DNA of 64,000 nucleotides, from contig JAIZWL010000004.1 of the NCBI GenBank assembly GCA_021498125.1, positions 1 to 64,000 of the forward strand, read 5' to 3'. The stretch comes from Candidatus Thorarchaeota archaeon. Lineage in GTDB: Archaea > Asgardarchaeota > Thorarchaeia > Thorarchaeales > Thorarchaeaceae. The translations under genes and the position numbers were made by a program. How positions within the stretch are numbered: position 1 is the first letter of the stretch; every line of letters starts with the position of its first letter. Shown piece after piece: positions 17,497-26,227 of the stretch. The notes below the pieces were generated by a model, which made no database searches, was not told the DNA's origin, and saw only the letters and a list, made by a program, of their open reading frames with translations.

Positions 17497-18954
17497 TCAC
17501 CTCCAAGCGTCCTCATCCGTTACGTAGGCAGAATGGATTGGCCGCACATCCTTGTCACGTTCCTCTGTCTGGAGACCCATCTTTTGTGGATTCAATATCC
17601 CATGAGGGTCAAAGAGATCCTTTATCCTTCGATCAATCTCCAGTTTTGTAGGACCGACTGCTTGAGAAACATATGGATTCTTGACATAACCAAACCCATG
17701 TTCAGCACTGACAACACCGCCAATACTTATGACATAGTCCAGTATCTCTTTCTCAGAAAGCTTCACTGCACGCCAATGCTCTTTATTATCAGGATCAATC
17801 AATACTGCGGGATGAATAATTCCAATCCCAGTATGACAGAACACGGCTGCTATGATATCATGCGAACGGATAATACGACCAATCTCTCGAATAGCCTCGC
17901 TCTGCTTTGAGAGAGGTACACATGGATCCGCAGCTGCGAAACCCACCTCACGATAACCAGGATAAATTCGGACAATGGCCACATCAATCGCCAAGCGGGG
18001 CGCCCACAACTTATCGATGGTCTTCGGGTCTCGCGCAATGATGATATCTTTTCCACCATGCTCACGAAGAATTTCGGCCATGAGATTGGCCCGACGCTCT
18101 AGGTCGGATTCATCATAAGCATGAAGATCACCAACAAAATTGGCCTCACATTCTGGAAATCCGAGATTCATGACATCATTGATGGTCTTGACAGTATACC
18201 CATCAGTCGCCTCCAAAGTAGCCGCTTCAACGCCCCTCATCGTAATCTCATGAGACGCTTTAACTAACTCGTCCAAGTCGTCAAAGAATGCTCCAACACT
18301 CGCCTCATATTTTGGACGGGGGATCAGGTTAATGGTCGCCTCTGTGATGATCCCCAATGTTCCTTCTGAACCAGAAATGAGGGATGCGAGATTATAGCCC
18401 ATGTTGTATCGCGGAGCTCTTGTGCCAACATGTAATACAGAACCATCGGCCATTACGACTTCGAGTTCACGAATCCAAGGGCTTACCCGTCCGTACTTGT
18501 ATCCATGATGCCCATTTGAGTCCGATGCGAGTATACCTCCAATGCTTGCTGCATCATGGCTGCCCACATCATGAGGAAACATCAACCCGTGATCAGCAAG
18601 TGCTTTATCCAATGTTTCATACCGTACACCAGGTTGCACTACTGCAAGAAGGTCTTCCACACTTATTTCCAATATTTTATTCATGCGGCTCGTGTCCAAC
18701 ACGATTCCACCCGAAACAGGTAGTGAGGATCCCTGAAAAGAGGCACCACCACCCCGTGGAGTAATCGGAATCCTCAGTCTATCGGCCAGCTGTATAATCT
18801 CAACGACCTGCTCTCGATTCTCTGGGAACACAATAACCTCAGGAGGAGCAAAGTATGGAGTGAGATCTCTCGCATAAGCCACAAGATCGACTCTCGAAGT
18901 AACAATATTTTCAGGATTCAATATCTTCCGTAATTCAACCACGACATCCGACAA
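17497..18954 (-). CDS. glcD: FAD-binding D-lactate/glycolate dehydrogenase (GlcD type)
   Basis: A 485-residue VAO/PCMH-fold flavoprotein. The FAD-binding domain has PITPRGGGASFQGSSLP and DVGSHDAASIGGILASDSNG, then YNLASLISGSEGTLGIIT. The C-terminal FAD-oxidase domain has FCHTGIGIIHP and VSAEHGFGYVKNPY. It oxidises D-lactate, glycolate or another 2-hydroxy acid and passes electrons to the Fe-S subunits encoded next. The start is TTG at 18954, with a GGAGG site about 9 bases upstream. It is the first of three tightly packed minus-strand genes, with the aminotransferase gene perhaps as a fourth. Confidence 0.9.
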   Translation of the reverse strand: MSDVVVELRKILNPENIVTSRVDLVAYARDLTPYFAPPEVIVFPENREQVVEIIQLADRLRIPITPRGGGASFQGSSLPVSGGIVLDTSRMNKILEISVEDLLAVVQPGVRYETLDKALADHGLMFPHDVGSHDAASIGGILASDSNGHHGYKYGRVSPWIRELEVVMADGSVLHVGTRAPRYNMGYNLASLISGSEGTLGIITEATINLIPRPKYEASVGAFFDDLDELVKASHEITMRGVEAATLEATDGYTVKTINDVMNLGFPECEANFVGDLHAYDESDLERRANLMAEILREHGGKDIIIARDPKTIDKLWAPRLAIDVAIVRIYPGYREVGFAAADPCVPLSKQSEAIREIGRIIRSHDIIAAVFCHTGIGIIHPAVLIDPDNKEHWRAVKLSEKEILDYVISIGGVVSAEHGFGYVKNPYVSQAVGPTKLEIDRRIKDLFDPHGILNPQKMGLQTEERDKDVRPIHSAYVTDEDAWR

Positions 18955-18990
18955 CAGTAACAGCCTCCGTTCATGAGAAACACAAATACC

Positions 18991-20049
18991 TCATCTGACG
19001 TATTTTCGAATCAGTTTATAGACAACGAACAATACGATTATCAAGCCAACAATCCCACCATATCCAGTGAGAACATGTTGATCAAAGTAACTCAAGAACA
19101 CTGAGAGGTAGGGAACTCCTAGGAGGAAAGTATTGAAGCTTTGAAGCCATACATCCACGCCAAGAGTAGTGGAGATATTGATCACCCACGTAACAATGAA
19201 GGTGACTATCAAGACAAGATAGTCCCATAAGAGCTGCGCCTGATAAAATTGCAAATAGATTATAAAAGCAAAAATAATACCTACTGCTAAAAAGCCAAAA
19301 TAATCGACCCTCTTAAATGAGATGTCCTCAATGTAGGTACGTTCTGGCTTTGCTCCAAACGCGCGGGCATTAATAGCGACCTCGAGATCCATCGCGCGTC
19401 TAAACATCAAAAGTATAAGCGGCGTTATGATTGGGATATAGGCCCGTCTGATTTTCTGATAGAAATTGGCCTTGTCGATGTCAAAACCTCTAATCTTCTG
19501 CGCATCAATAATAGCCTTCCAGCTATCTTGAACTAGTGGAACAAATCTCATGGCTGTGATAAACATGAAGATTATCTTCTGAGGAATACGAACTTTTGCA
19601 AGGGCTGCATTCAATCGCGACATCGAAGTGGTCATTGTAAAAATTGGAATTACAGACAGGACTGCAACAATCCTCGTGCTGACAAACAGGCCGAATAATA
19701 CACCGCCAGCCGTGAGAGCACCATAATTTGTGGTGCCATCTGCTGAAGGCCAGTCAAAGAACTGGAACAAGACGGTCTGATCACCGAACCTGTATGTAAG
19801 ACCTTGTAGAAGCATGAGGAAAAGAACCATGTATTTTAGAAGACTAAGCAATATTCCTAGACTTCTCAATTCCACTTTACCAACAATCCACCAGAGTGTG
19901 GCAATGAGAATCCATACAATAACAACAGCAAGTTGCGTCACATTATTCATGGTCAAAGCGTAGATGAGGGCGACACCAACATACGCCATCTTGACAAGAG
20001 GGTTCATTCTGTCAAGGGGAGTGTCTTTCTTGATATATTCGAACGCCAT
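18991..20049 (-). CDS. ecfT: ECF transporter transmembrane subunit EcfT
   Basis: A 352-residue membrane protein. Residues about 20-250 are the EcfT domain, with the two ATPase-coupling motifs QKIRGFD and NARAFGA. About four extra helices follow, making it some 90 residues longer than a usual EcfT (about 265). It couples ATP hydrolysis by the EcfA domains to vitamin or cofactor uptake through the S subunit. The start is ATG at 20049, directly after the ecfA stop (TAAG, then ATG) with GGAGGGAG upstream. The role of the extra helices is unknown. Confidence 0.85.
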   Translation of the reverse strand: MAFEYIKKDTPLDRMNPLVKMAYVGVALIYALTMNNVTQLAVVIVWILIATLWWIVGKVELRSLGILLSLLKYMVLFLMLLQGLTYRFGDQTVLFQFFDWPSADGTTNYGALTAGGVLFGLFVSTRIVAVLSVIPIFTMTTSMSRLNAALAKVRIPQKIIFMFITAMRFVPLVQDSWKAIIDAQKIRGFDIDKANFYQKIRRAYIPIITPLILLMFRRAMDLEVAINARAFGAKPERTYIEDISFKRVDYFGFLAVGIIFAFIIYLQFYQAQLLWDYLVLIVTFIVTWVINISTTLGVDVWLQSFNTFLLGVPYLSVFLSYFDQHVLTGYGGIVGLIIVLFVVYKLIRKYVR

Positions 20050-20050
20050 C

Positions 20051-21802
20051 TTACGCACTCCCTCCTTCAAAGATCTCGACCATTTCTTTGACCGAGAGTA
20101 GTAATTTCTCAATGCCATAATCTTTCAATAAGAGAGAGAGTTCAGCGATCTGTGGAGGACGGATATCTGCCGATTTCAAAACATCAGCCATTGCAAATAC
20201 ATCACGAGTTGGTCCGTCCGCCAGTATCTTCCCACCACCCATAACTATCACTCGTGGTGCATATGTTGCAATCAGATCCATATCGTGGGAAATCATGACC
20301 ACGGTCTTGCCTCTCTTTTGCATATCCATTGCTATCTGACAGAGCTTGTGACGACCATCGTAATCCTGAGCTGTTGTTGGTTCGTCAAGAATGAGTATTT
20401 CAGGATCCATGGCTATGCCAGCAGCAGCAGCCAGTTTTCGCCGGTCTCCGAAACTAAGGCGGAACGGAAATATGTCACGCATTTCCTCAAGACCGACTTC
20501 TTTCAATGCAAAGTCCACACGCTTCTTTACCTCTTCTTGTGGGAGCTTGAGGTTTTTCAGTCCGAACTCGATCTCTTTCTCTGTACTGATCGAGAATAAT
20601 TGGTAATCAGGATTTTGAAGAATCAATGACACTGTTTTTGCAAGTGCTCCAGTGGTCATCCCTTTAACATCATGCCCTTCGACTCGTACGGCTCCTTCTG
20701 TAGGCGTGAGAAGACCAACAAAATGTTTTACAAGAGTAGTCTTTCCACTGCCATTCTGCCCAATTATTGCGACAACCTCTCCCTTGCGAACTTGGAGAGA
20801 AACCCCTTTAAGAGCAGTGACAGGCACTCGCCCGGGATAAACAAAGACAACATCATCTACATCAATAACAACATCAGTAGTAGGCGTGGGTGGAGGTTCT
20901 GGTTCGGTCCATTTGATCTTAAGGAAGCCCTCATCAAGAAGACCCTTAAGAAGTTCAAAAGCCTCCTCCAGCGTAATTGGGATCCCACCTCGCGACTCGT
21001 ATTTTTCCTTGAACCCTGGGATCTTCTTCTCAAGGGCCTTACAGAGCAAAGTCACATCGGGGGGATTAACACCGATCTTAGATAGTTCTTCAGTTCGCTT
21101 AAACACTTCTCTGGGTGGACCGTAAGCAAACTGCTTTCCCTTGTCAAGCACAAGCACTCTAGATGCTAAAGGTGCAATTTCTTTTGTCTTGTGTGTAGAA
21201 ACAATAATCGTCAGGTCTTCTTCGGAGGTGAGCCTATGAAGGGTCTCAAGTATCTCTTTTGTTCCAATTGGATCAAGCTGACTAGTAGGCTCGTCGAGGA
21301 CTAGGAGCTGCGGCAACATGGTCAGAGCGGCACCAAAAGCCACTCTCTGCTTCTGCCCCCCACTGAGCTCTTTAGGACTACGATCACCCATCTCTTGAAG
21401 ACCACAAATCTCCTTTGCGAATTCCATTCTTCGTAGAATCTCTTCGCGAGGGATACACAGATTCGCGGGGCCAAATGCGAGCTCTGAATCAACGTCATTC
21501 GTTACAAACTGCGTTTCAGGATCTTGAAGGACCATGCTCACATGAAATGCGAGTTTAATAATCGGAGTTTCCCAAGGATCCATACCAGCAACGTAGACTT
21601 GCCCTTTCTCAGTACCAGCATAGACGGTGGGAATAATCCCATTGAGATGAAAACACAGAGTCGTCTTTCCTGAGCCATTAGCACCAAGAATGGCAATTAC
21701 TTCTCCTTTATTCACATCAAAATTAAGTTTGTCAAGAGCTTGAGGGCCTCGCTCGTAAGTAAATGAGAGATTTTCAACGGTGACAAGGGGATTGTTGTTC
21801 AT
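20051..21802 (-). CDS. ecfA: Fused ECF transporter ATPase (EcfA-EcfA')
   Basis: A 583-residue protein with two complete ABC ATPase domains in one chain. Domain 1 has GANGSGKTT (about 40-48), LSGGQKQRVA and LVLDEPTSQLD. Domain 2 has GQNGSGKTT, LSFGDRRKLA and LILDEPTTAQD. The second signature is LSFGD instead of LSGGQ, so one composite ATP site may be weakened. A linker of about 55 residues (with EPEPPPTPTT) joins the two. In most bacteria EcfA1 and EcfA2 are separate. It sits between the S and T genes. Confidence 0.9.
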   Translation of the reverse strand: MNNNPLVTVENLSFTYERGPQALDKLNFDVNKGEVIAILGANGSGKTTLCFHLNGIIPTVYAGTEKGQVYVAGMDPWETPIIKLAFHVSMVLQDPETQFVTNDVDSELAFGPANLCIPREEILRRMEFAKEICGLQEMGDRSPKELSGGQKQRVAFGAALTMLPQLLVLDEPTSQLDPIGTKEILETLHRLTSEEDLTIIVSTHKTKEIAPLASRVLVLDKGKQFAYGPPREVFKRTEELSKIGVNPPDVTLLCKALEKKIPGFKEKYESRGGIPITLEEAFELLKGLLDEGFLKIKWTEPEPPPTPTTDVVIDVDDVVFVYPGRVPVTALKGVSLQVRKGEVVAIIGQNGSGKTTLVKHFVGLLTPTEGAVRVEGHDVKGMTTGALAKTVSLILQNPDYQLFSISTEKEIEFGLKNLKLPQEEVKKRVDFALKEVGLEEMRDIFPFRLSFGDRRKLAAAAGIAMDPEILILDEPTTAQDYDGRHKLCQIAMDMQKRGKTVVMISHDMDLIATYAPRVIVMGGGKILADGPTRDVFAMADVLKSADIRPPQIAELSLLLKDYGIEKLLLSVKEMVEIFEGGSA

Positions 21803-21866
21803 TTTTTTAATTCACATCCAGATGCAAGCTGAAAGGTTAGGGCGCGGGGCGGGGGGAATAGAAAAG

Positions 21867-21892
21867 GTGAGGCCCCAAAAAAAAGGCCTCAC
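21867..21892 (-). promoter_or_regulatory. Hairpin between the ECF S and A genes
   Basis: GTGAGGCC (21867-21874) pairs with GGCCTCAC (21885-21892). On the minus strand the loop begins with eight T. It lies in the 107-base gap between the S-subunit gene and ecfA. It could pause or partly stop transcription, or be an RNA processing site, setting the ratio of S subunit to A and T. It could also simply protect the upstream mRNA end. Confidence 0.45.
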
Positions 21893-21909
21893 AAGATTTA
21901 TGCTAGATT

Positions 21910-22692
21910 TTACCAAATGGCGCGGGGAATCCTTGGTAGGCCACTTCGCTTCATTGCCTCGACAATAGCAATTGCAATTATTGTGGTAATGATTGCCAGA
22001 GTTGGCACCCACCAACTATACGCAATAAATGTTGCAATGCCAAGTGCCACCGAGTACGAGAAGAGGTACCAGTACACCAATGCCCATGGTAGGAACCACA
22101 TTTCCAAGCCCATGAGCACCGCCAAGAAGACACCCAGATATTGGAATTTTGGTCTTTCATCTCTAGACCATTTTGGAATCATCGACTTACCCAACGGTGT
22201 AAACTCGATGATCAACCATGGCAACCAAAAGATTGCTCCTGCCAACAATACTGTGATGTTCCATGTCTCCCCAGTAACACCAGGCCAGATGTATGGCCAG
22301 ACAATACCATAGACTGAAGTCACAATCATTGCAAGCAGTGACAAAACCCAATACTTGTTGTCATCTGAATTAATGAATAATGCGACGTAGACTGCTGGGA
22401 GAATACCAGTTAATAAGACATCAACTGGCCCAAGAGGGTAGGTTGCGGGGCTGATAAACATTCCAATAACGCCGCCAATGATTGCAGCAAGGATTCCACC
22501 AATGGGACCTAGAACAAGTGGACCAATCGCCTCAAATACGACACACAGTGGGAGAAAACCCCCACCACCAACGTATGGGAAGATTGGCACCAGAGCAAGA
22601 GCACCGTTAATTGCACCATATACTGCAATAAAAGCAATGCTCGCGCCGCCATAACCCATTGGGGCTCGTTCTCTAACGCGTTCTTCTGTCAT
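21910..22692 (-). CDS. ECF transporter substrate-binding (S) component, substrate unknown
   Basis: A 260-residue membrane protein with six or more hydrophobic segments. It starts with a short cytoplasmic stretch (MTEERVRERAPMGYGG), then ASIAFIAVYGAINGAL, as ECF S components do. A motif GPLVLGPIGGILAAIIGGVIG matches the membrane turn of ECF S subunits. No family-specific residues identify the vitamin or metal. It is the first gene of the operon S-AA'-T. A TATA box at 22754-22763 and a GGAGGAGA site precede it. Confidence 0.75.
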   Translation of the reverse strand: MTEERVRERAPMGYGGASIAFIAVYGAINGALALVPIFPYVGGGGFLPLCVVFEAIGPLVLGPIGGILAAIIGGVIGMFISPATYPLGPVDVLLTGILPAVYVALFINSDDNKYWVLSLLAMIVTSVYGIVWPYIWPGVTGETWNITVLLAGAIFWLPWLIIEFTPLGKSMIPKWSRDERPKFQYLGVFLAVLMGLEMWFLPWALVYWYLFSYSVALGIATFIAYSWWVPTLAIITTIIAIAIVEAMKRSGLPRIPRAIW

Positions 22693-22753
22693 CTCATATC
22701 TCCTCCGGAGCTAATGCTGGAGTAAAGAGATGCATGTTATTAATGCAGACCGA

Positions 22754-22763
22754 GTATATATCA
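22754..22763 (-). promoter_or_regulatory. TATA box of the ECF operon
   Basis: On the minus strand TGATATATAC lies about 62-71 bases upstream of the S-subunit ATG, implying a leader of about 35-40 bases that carries the ribosome binding site GGAGGAGA. No riboswitch-like fold was recognised in that leader. Confidence 0.5.
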
Positions 22764-23160
22764 TTTTTTGATTGTAAAAACAGGATTTATCACCTAGATT
22801 GGCAATAATATGAATATTTGTCTGGCTATTTCAGGGGATAAGTCTTTATAAAAAGCACACAAATAGATAGTAAAAAACATCAGGTTCGTTTTTGCAACAC
22901 TACCGCTTAGATATAGGTCTCAAGATCTACGGCTATTGAAAAACCATCAGACGCAGCTACGGACAAAAATAGTCCAACATATTGGATTCATGGATCATAA
23001 TCCATACAAAGAATTTTTGTAAAAATACCTGCCTGCATTGTTAGCCTGAAGAGAATTAATGAAGTTCATCCTAAATACTCTAAACGTACAGGTGAATTAA
23101 ACATATAAAATTGATGAGACAAGTTCACCGAGGCCATGTAAAATATTAGTAAAAGGTGGT
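22764..23160. other. Intergenic region without recognised gene
   Basis: About 400 AT-rich bases between the ECF promoter and the terminator of the next gene. There is no long open frame and no RNA gene was recognised. Its left part may hold upstream control sites for the ECF operon. Confidence 0.35.
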
Positions 23161-23188
23161 GGCCCATCCTGACCGAATCAGGAGGGCC
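23161..23188 (-). terminator. Terminator of the NADH oxidase gene
   Basis: GGCCCATCCTGA (23161-23172) pairs with TCAGGAGGGCC (23178-23188), an 11-base-pair stem with one bulged A and a 5-base loop. It lies 30 bases past the stop codon of the gene ending at 23219. On the minus strand it is followed by ACCACCTTTT. Confidence 0.65.
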
Positions 23189-23218
23189 TGAATGAATAAA
23201 ATATATGTCACAAATCAA

Positions 23219-24580
23219 TTACTTCGATTTCACTTTGTGATACCATTTCATGATCGCATTGACCGTCGCAGAAATTATTGGATATGCCAGCGGAGATGCG
23301 GTCAGGAGAGGATGAGTCCCAATCTGCAATGCATCAATCTCCAGATCTGTCATTCTGTTCTGGACCATCACTGACAACAGATTGATCATCTCACCAACAG
23401 AGTCGCCACCACGAATCTGGGCTCCAAGGATCTGATGGGAGTATCGTGCGAAGAGAAGCTTCACGTACACCTTACTAGCGCCCGGCAGTTTTCCGGGATG
23501 TCGATCTGGACCCTCGTGTGTCCCAACAACATAGTCAATGCCTGCGGCCTTGGCCATATCCTCAGTAAGGCCAACAGAGGCAAAAGCGACATCACAGACC
23601 TTAGTTGAGAAGGTTCCCAGAAAGCCCAAGAACTCCTTGATCACTTTTATTCCAAAGAGGCCAGAACCTACCAGCCTGCCCTGAGCCATAGCAGTTGACG
23701 CAAGCATCAGTTTTGTGTAATCGGCTGTCAAAAAGTGTCTCTTTGTCGTGCAGTCCCCAACAGCATAGATGTCCTTTATCGAGGTCCGCATATATTCATC
23801 AACAACGATCCCATACCTCTTGTCTACGGCGAGCCCAATCTTCTCAGCCAGTTTCAGGTTGGGACGATAGCCAACAGCCACAATGACGATATCAGCAGGA
23901 TATTCTTTGCCATTCTCAAGAACTACTTTCTCCACCTTTCCGTTGCCAACAATATCCTTTACTGAGAGACCAGTAACAACCTCGGCACCTTTCTCGCTCA
24001 AGATGTCGCCAACCATGTCCCCAAATTCCTTGTCCATAGACAATGGCAGAGGAGATGCAAGCTTTTCGACCATGACGACGTTCTTTTCGGCCCGCAACAG
24101 CTCATCGGCGGTCTCCACGCCTATGAAACCGCCACCGACAATCACAATATTCTTACTCTCACCAAGCCGCTTCTTGAGTTCTTTCAGGTAGTCCATCTCC
24201 TTCCTGATGAAATAGACACCATCAAGATCGATACCTGGAATCGGGGGCACGAATGGTTCAGTACCCACAGCAAGAACCAGCTTGTCGTACTCGATCTTTT
24301 CACCACTCTTCAACTCGATAATCTTCGCATCACCATCGACATTTACTGCTTCGTCAATCATGAGCTCGATCTTGTTCTTGTCCAAGGGTGCATCCGGCAA
24401 TATGTTATCTTCAACAGAAGCGAGAGTATGCAGCACATACGGGATACCACAAGGGATTAGAGCAGTCTTTTCTCGGCGAATTAATAGAATACTCTTCTCG
24501 GGATATGTATTCCGTGCAGAAAGAGCAGTCATTACTCCACCTGGACCGCCACCAATTATGACCACGTCGTGTTTTTTCAT
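23219..24580 (-). CDS. CoA-disulfide reductase / NADH oxidase family flavoprotein
   Basis: A 453-residue pyridine nucleotide-disulfide oxidoreductase with a single redox cysteine. The FAD site is VVIIGGGPGGVMTAL (about 6-20); IPCGIPY has the active-site Cys44. The NAD(P) site is NIVIVGGGFIGVETA and IYAVGDC closes the FAD site. The C-terminal dimerisation domain ends with HPLLTASPLAYPI. Members reduce CoA disulfide, polysulfide or O2 with NAD(P)H; the exact substrate cannot be told from sequence. A GAGGTAGG site precedes the ATG. An interrupted palindrome upstream may be its operator. Confidence 0.88.
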   Translation of the reverse strand: MKKHDVVIIGGGPGGVMTALSARNTYPEKSILLIRREKTALIPCGIPYVLHTLASVEDNILPDAPLDKNKIELMIDEAVNVDGDAKIIELKSGEKIEYDKLVLAVGTEPFVPPIPGIDLDGVYFIRKEMDYLKELKKRLGESKNIVIVGGGFIGVETADELLRAEKNVVMVEKLASPLPLSMDKEFGDMVGDILSEKGAEVVTGLSVKDIVGNGKVEKVVLENGKEYPADIVIVAVGYRPNLKLAEKIGLAVDKRYGIVVDEYMRTSIKDIYAVGDCTTKRHFLTADYTKLMLASTAMAQGRLVGSGLFGIKVIKEFLGFLGTFSTKVCDVAFASVGLTEDMAKAAGIDYVVGTHEGPDRHPGKLPGASKVYVKLLFARYSHQILGAQIRGGDSVGEMINLLSVMVQNRMTDLEIDALQIGTHPLLTASPLAYPIISATVNAIMKWYHKVKSK

Positions 24581-24744
24581 AGGTACCTACCTCGTTGTGG
24601 ATTACTATTCATACGATAGGTGAGTCGAGCGCCGATTTCTTAACGTTATAAAGTTTCACTGTGAGGCAAAAATAAATTCAAATCATTTAACAATATAATA
24701 AAAAATGACCGGCCGTATTTAATCACGGTCGCTTGGAAAATAAT

Positions 24745-24780
24745 GATATATGTGAATGATTGTTCATATGTTCATATATC
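24745..24780. promoter_or_regulatory. Interrupted palindrome between the NADH oxidase and RAM-domain genes
   Basis: GATATATG(TG)AA at 24745-24756 faces TTCATATATC at 24771-24780. Nested inside is TGAA-TGATTG-TTCA (24753-24766). It is 165 bases from the oxidase start and about 90 bases from the RAM gene start, a plausible operator for either or both. Confidence 0.4.
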
Positions 24781-24868
24781 CACTTGTAGTGAATTCGGGT
24801 ACAAAAGAGCCGTAGCGAAAATTTTTGTACGAGCATGACAGATACTAACATGAGGTGAGAATATTCAA

Positions 24869-25093
24869 ATGACAGAAGTGATTGTTCTGATCAATGTGAA
24901 GGCGGGCACTGTTCAATCGGTAATCAATGATATAGCAAAGATAGAAGGTGTCAAGAAAGTAGACATGGTAACAGGACCGTATGACATAATCGTCTATGCG
25001 GAGATCCCAGCACGCGACAAGCTGAGACGATTCGTCACGGACATCCATGAATATGAGGGAATTGAAAAGACCGAGACCTGCGTGGTGCTCTAA
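24869..25093 (+). CDS. Stand-alone Lrp/AsnC ligand-binding (RAM) domain protein
   Basis: A 74-residue protein equal to the effector-binding RAM domain of Lrp/AsnC regulators, with no DNA-binding part: VIVLINVKAGTVQSVINDI, then VDMVTGPYDIIVYAEI and the final strand EKTETCVVL. Such proteins (SraA-like) form ring oligomers and bind amino acids; they may modulate full-length Lrp partners. A GAGGTGAG site precedes the ATG. No full-length Lrp gene is near. Confidence 0.85.
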   Translation: MTEVIVLINVKAGTVQSVINDIAKIEGVKKVDMVTGPYDIIVYAEIPARDKLRRFVTDIHEYEGIEKTETCVVL

Positions 25094-25197
25094 ACCAAGA
25101 AACGCAGAAAGAACATACTGGTGGAGAGAGGGGAGCAGACTATTTTGTCAGAACTCGGGCATATCAACATAGTGAGGTTCACGTCTGTAATTCTCTC

Positions 25198-25211
25198 TGA
25201 ATGATCATTCA
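25198..25211. repeat. 14-base perfect palindrome between convergent genes
   Basis: TGAATGATCATTCA is fully self-complementary. It lies about 105 bases after the RAM gene and 60 bases before the 3' end of the DUF1028 gene. No T-run follows, so it is a weak terminator candidate. Confidence 0.35.
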
Positions 25212-25272
25212 TCCTACAGACACGTTCCAGAGAGGGGGATAAGTCTTAGAGCGTGAGAACAGTCACTTTGGT

Positions 25273-26154
25273 TCAGGGATCAAGTCCTGCATCAGCAAGC
25301 AACCACTCATATACACTCTTCCAGATCTTACCATCCTCGCGCATTTTGTTCTCGAAATTATTGATAGAGATGTACTTTTGAAGGGCACTTTGCGCAGCCT
25401 CCGGAAATACGCCATGTTCGACTTCGCTTAGTAAATCAAGAGCAGCAAGGGCCTGTTGTATCTTCAAAGAGATATCACCTTGGATAGGTAGCAAGTGGCT
25501 GGGATCTTCTCTACTCAAGAGTGTCATATCATAGATTTTGAAGATTCGCTCCAGCTCCTCAATAGGGCTGGGATGATCATCGACTCGTACATCAACATAG
25601 CGATCGGTCCCACCTTCATACCCACCGCCCTCACGTACAACAAGGATTGCCGCAGACTGCATACCACGACGGTCACCACCTTTGGCCTGCCCTGCTCTCA
25701 ATGCAGCAAAGAGCTTATCGATCAAGTCGCCCTCTGTGGACTCGTAGGCCTCAGCCATTGCCGTGACGACCTTCTCTGAAGCAAGAATGTTCCCCTGACA
25801 TGTGTAACCGTCACCAGTCACGTGTCCTGCCCAGTCCATGCATTCGTCACCAGTGTAGGCAACGGCACGACCAGCAGCATCAACAATTCCGACCTGCCTA
25901 TGTTCAGCACCGTCATCATCAGAGAGGAGGGACTGAAGTACCTCTTGTGCGGTCATACCTCTCGCCAACATATCGAGTCCACGTGGACCATAGGAGACAT
26001 TGGCCCAAGCTTGTGTGGCAATGGCCCCGACATTGGCTTTTGCCCATGGCACAATGGATCCGACCGCAGGAAATTTGCTCTGGACAATTACTCCAAGATC
26101 ACTGGTCTTCGGATCACGCGCAACAATAGAGAATGTAGATGGTCTCGCAGACAT
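25273..26154 (-). CDS. DUF1028 family protein (Ntn-hydrolase-like fold)
   Basis: A 293-residue protein. The first 215 residues match DUF1028: STFSIVARDPKTSDLGV, then GSIVPWAKANVGAIATQAW and YTCQGNILAS, with AGQAKGGDRRGMQSAAIL. The C-terminal 75 residues (YEWLLADAGLDP at the end) resemble the helical domain often attached to this family. The function is not established; the fold suggests an N-terminal nucleophile hydrolase relative. The start is ATG at 26154, with GGAGA upstream; the frame is open to 26181. It is divergent from the secreted nuclease gene. Confidence 0.8.
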   Translation of the reverse strand: MSARPSTFSIVARDPKTSDLGVIVQSKFPAVGSIVPWAKANVGAIATQAWANVSYGPRGLDMLARGMTAQEVLQSLLSDDDGAEHRQVGIVDAAGRAVAYTGDECMDWAGHVTGDGYTCQGNILASEKVVTAMAEAYESTEGDLIDKLFAALRAGQAKGGDRRGMQSAAILVVREGGGYEGGTDRYVDVRVDDHPSPIEELERIFKIYDMTLLSREDPSHLLPIQGDISLKIQQALAALDLLSEVEHGVFPEAAQSALQKYISINNFENKMREDGKIWKSVYEWLLADAGLDP

Positions 26155-26227
26155 TGTACGGTCTCCTAATCTATTGTCCATTCATCATACTCTAAGCAAT
26201 TTTAATATGCCCCCTGTTCTCTGTCAC

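Noticed and set aside
22693-22753. Riboswitch upstream of the ECF operon
   Set aside because: The leader is only about 40 bases and shows just a short CTCC/GGAG pairing, too small for known vitamin riboswitches.
25198-25211. Palindrome as a terminator
   Set aside because: It is a perfect 14-base palindrome, but it forms no loop as such and no T-run follows, so a terminator role is not supported.
26000-26227. Longer N-terminus of the nuclease gene
   Set aside because: The frame upstream of 26228 runs antisense through the DUF1028 gene and has no signal; the ATG at 26228 directly precedes the signal anchor.
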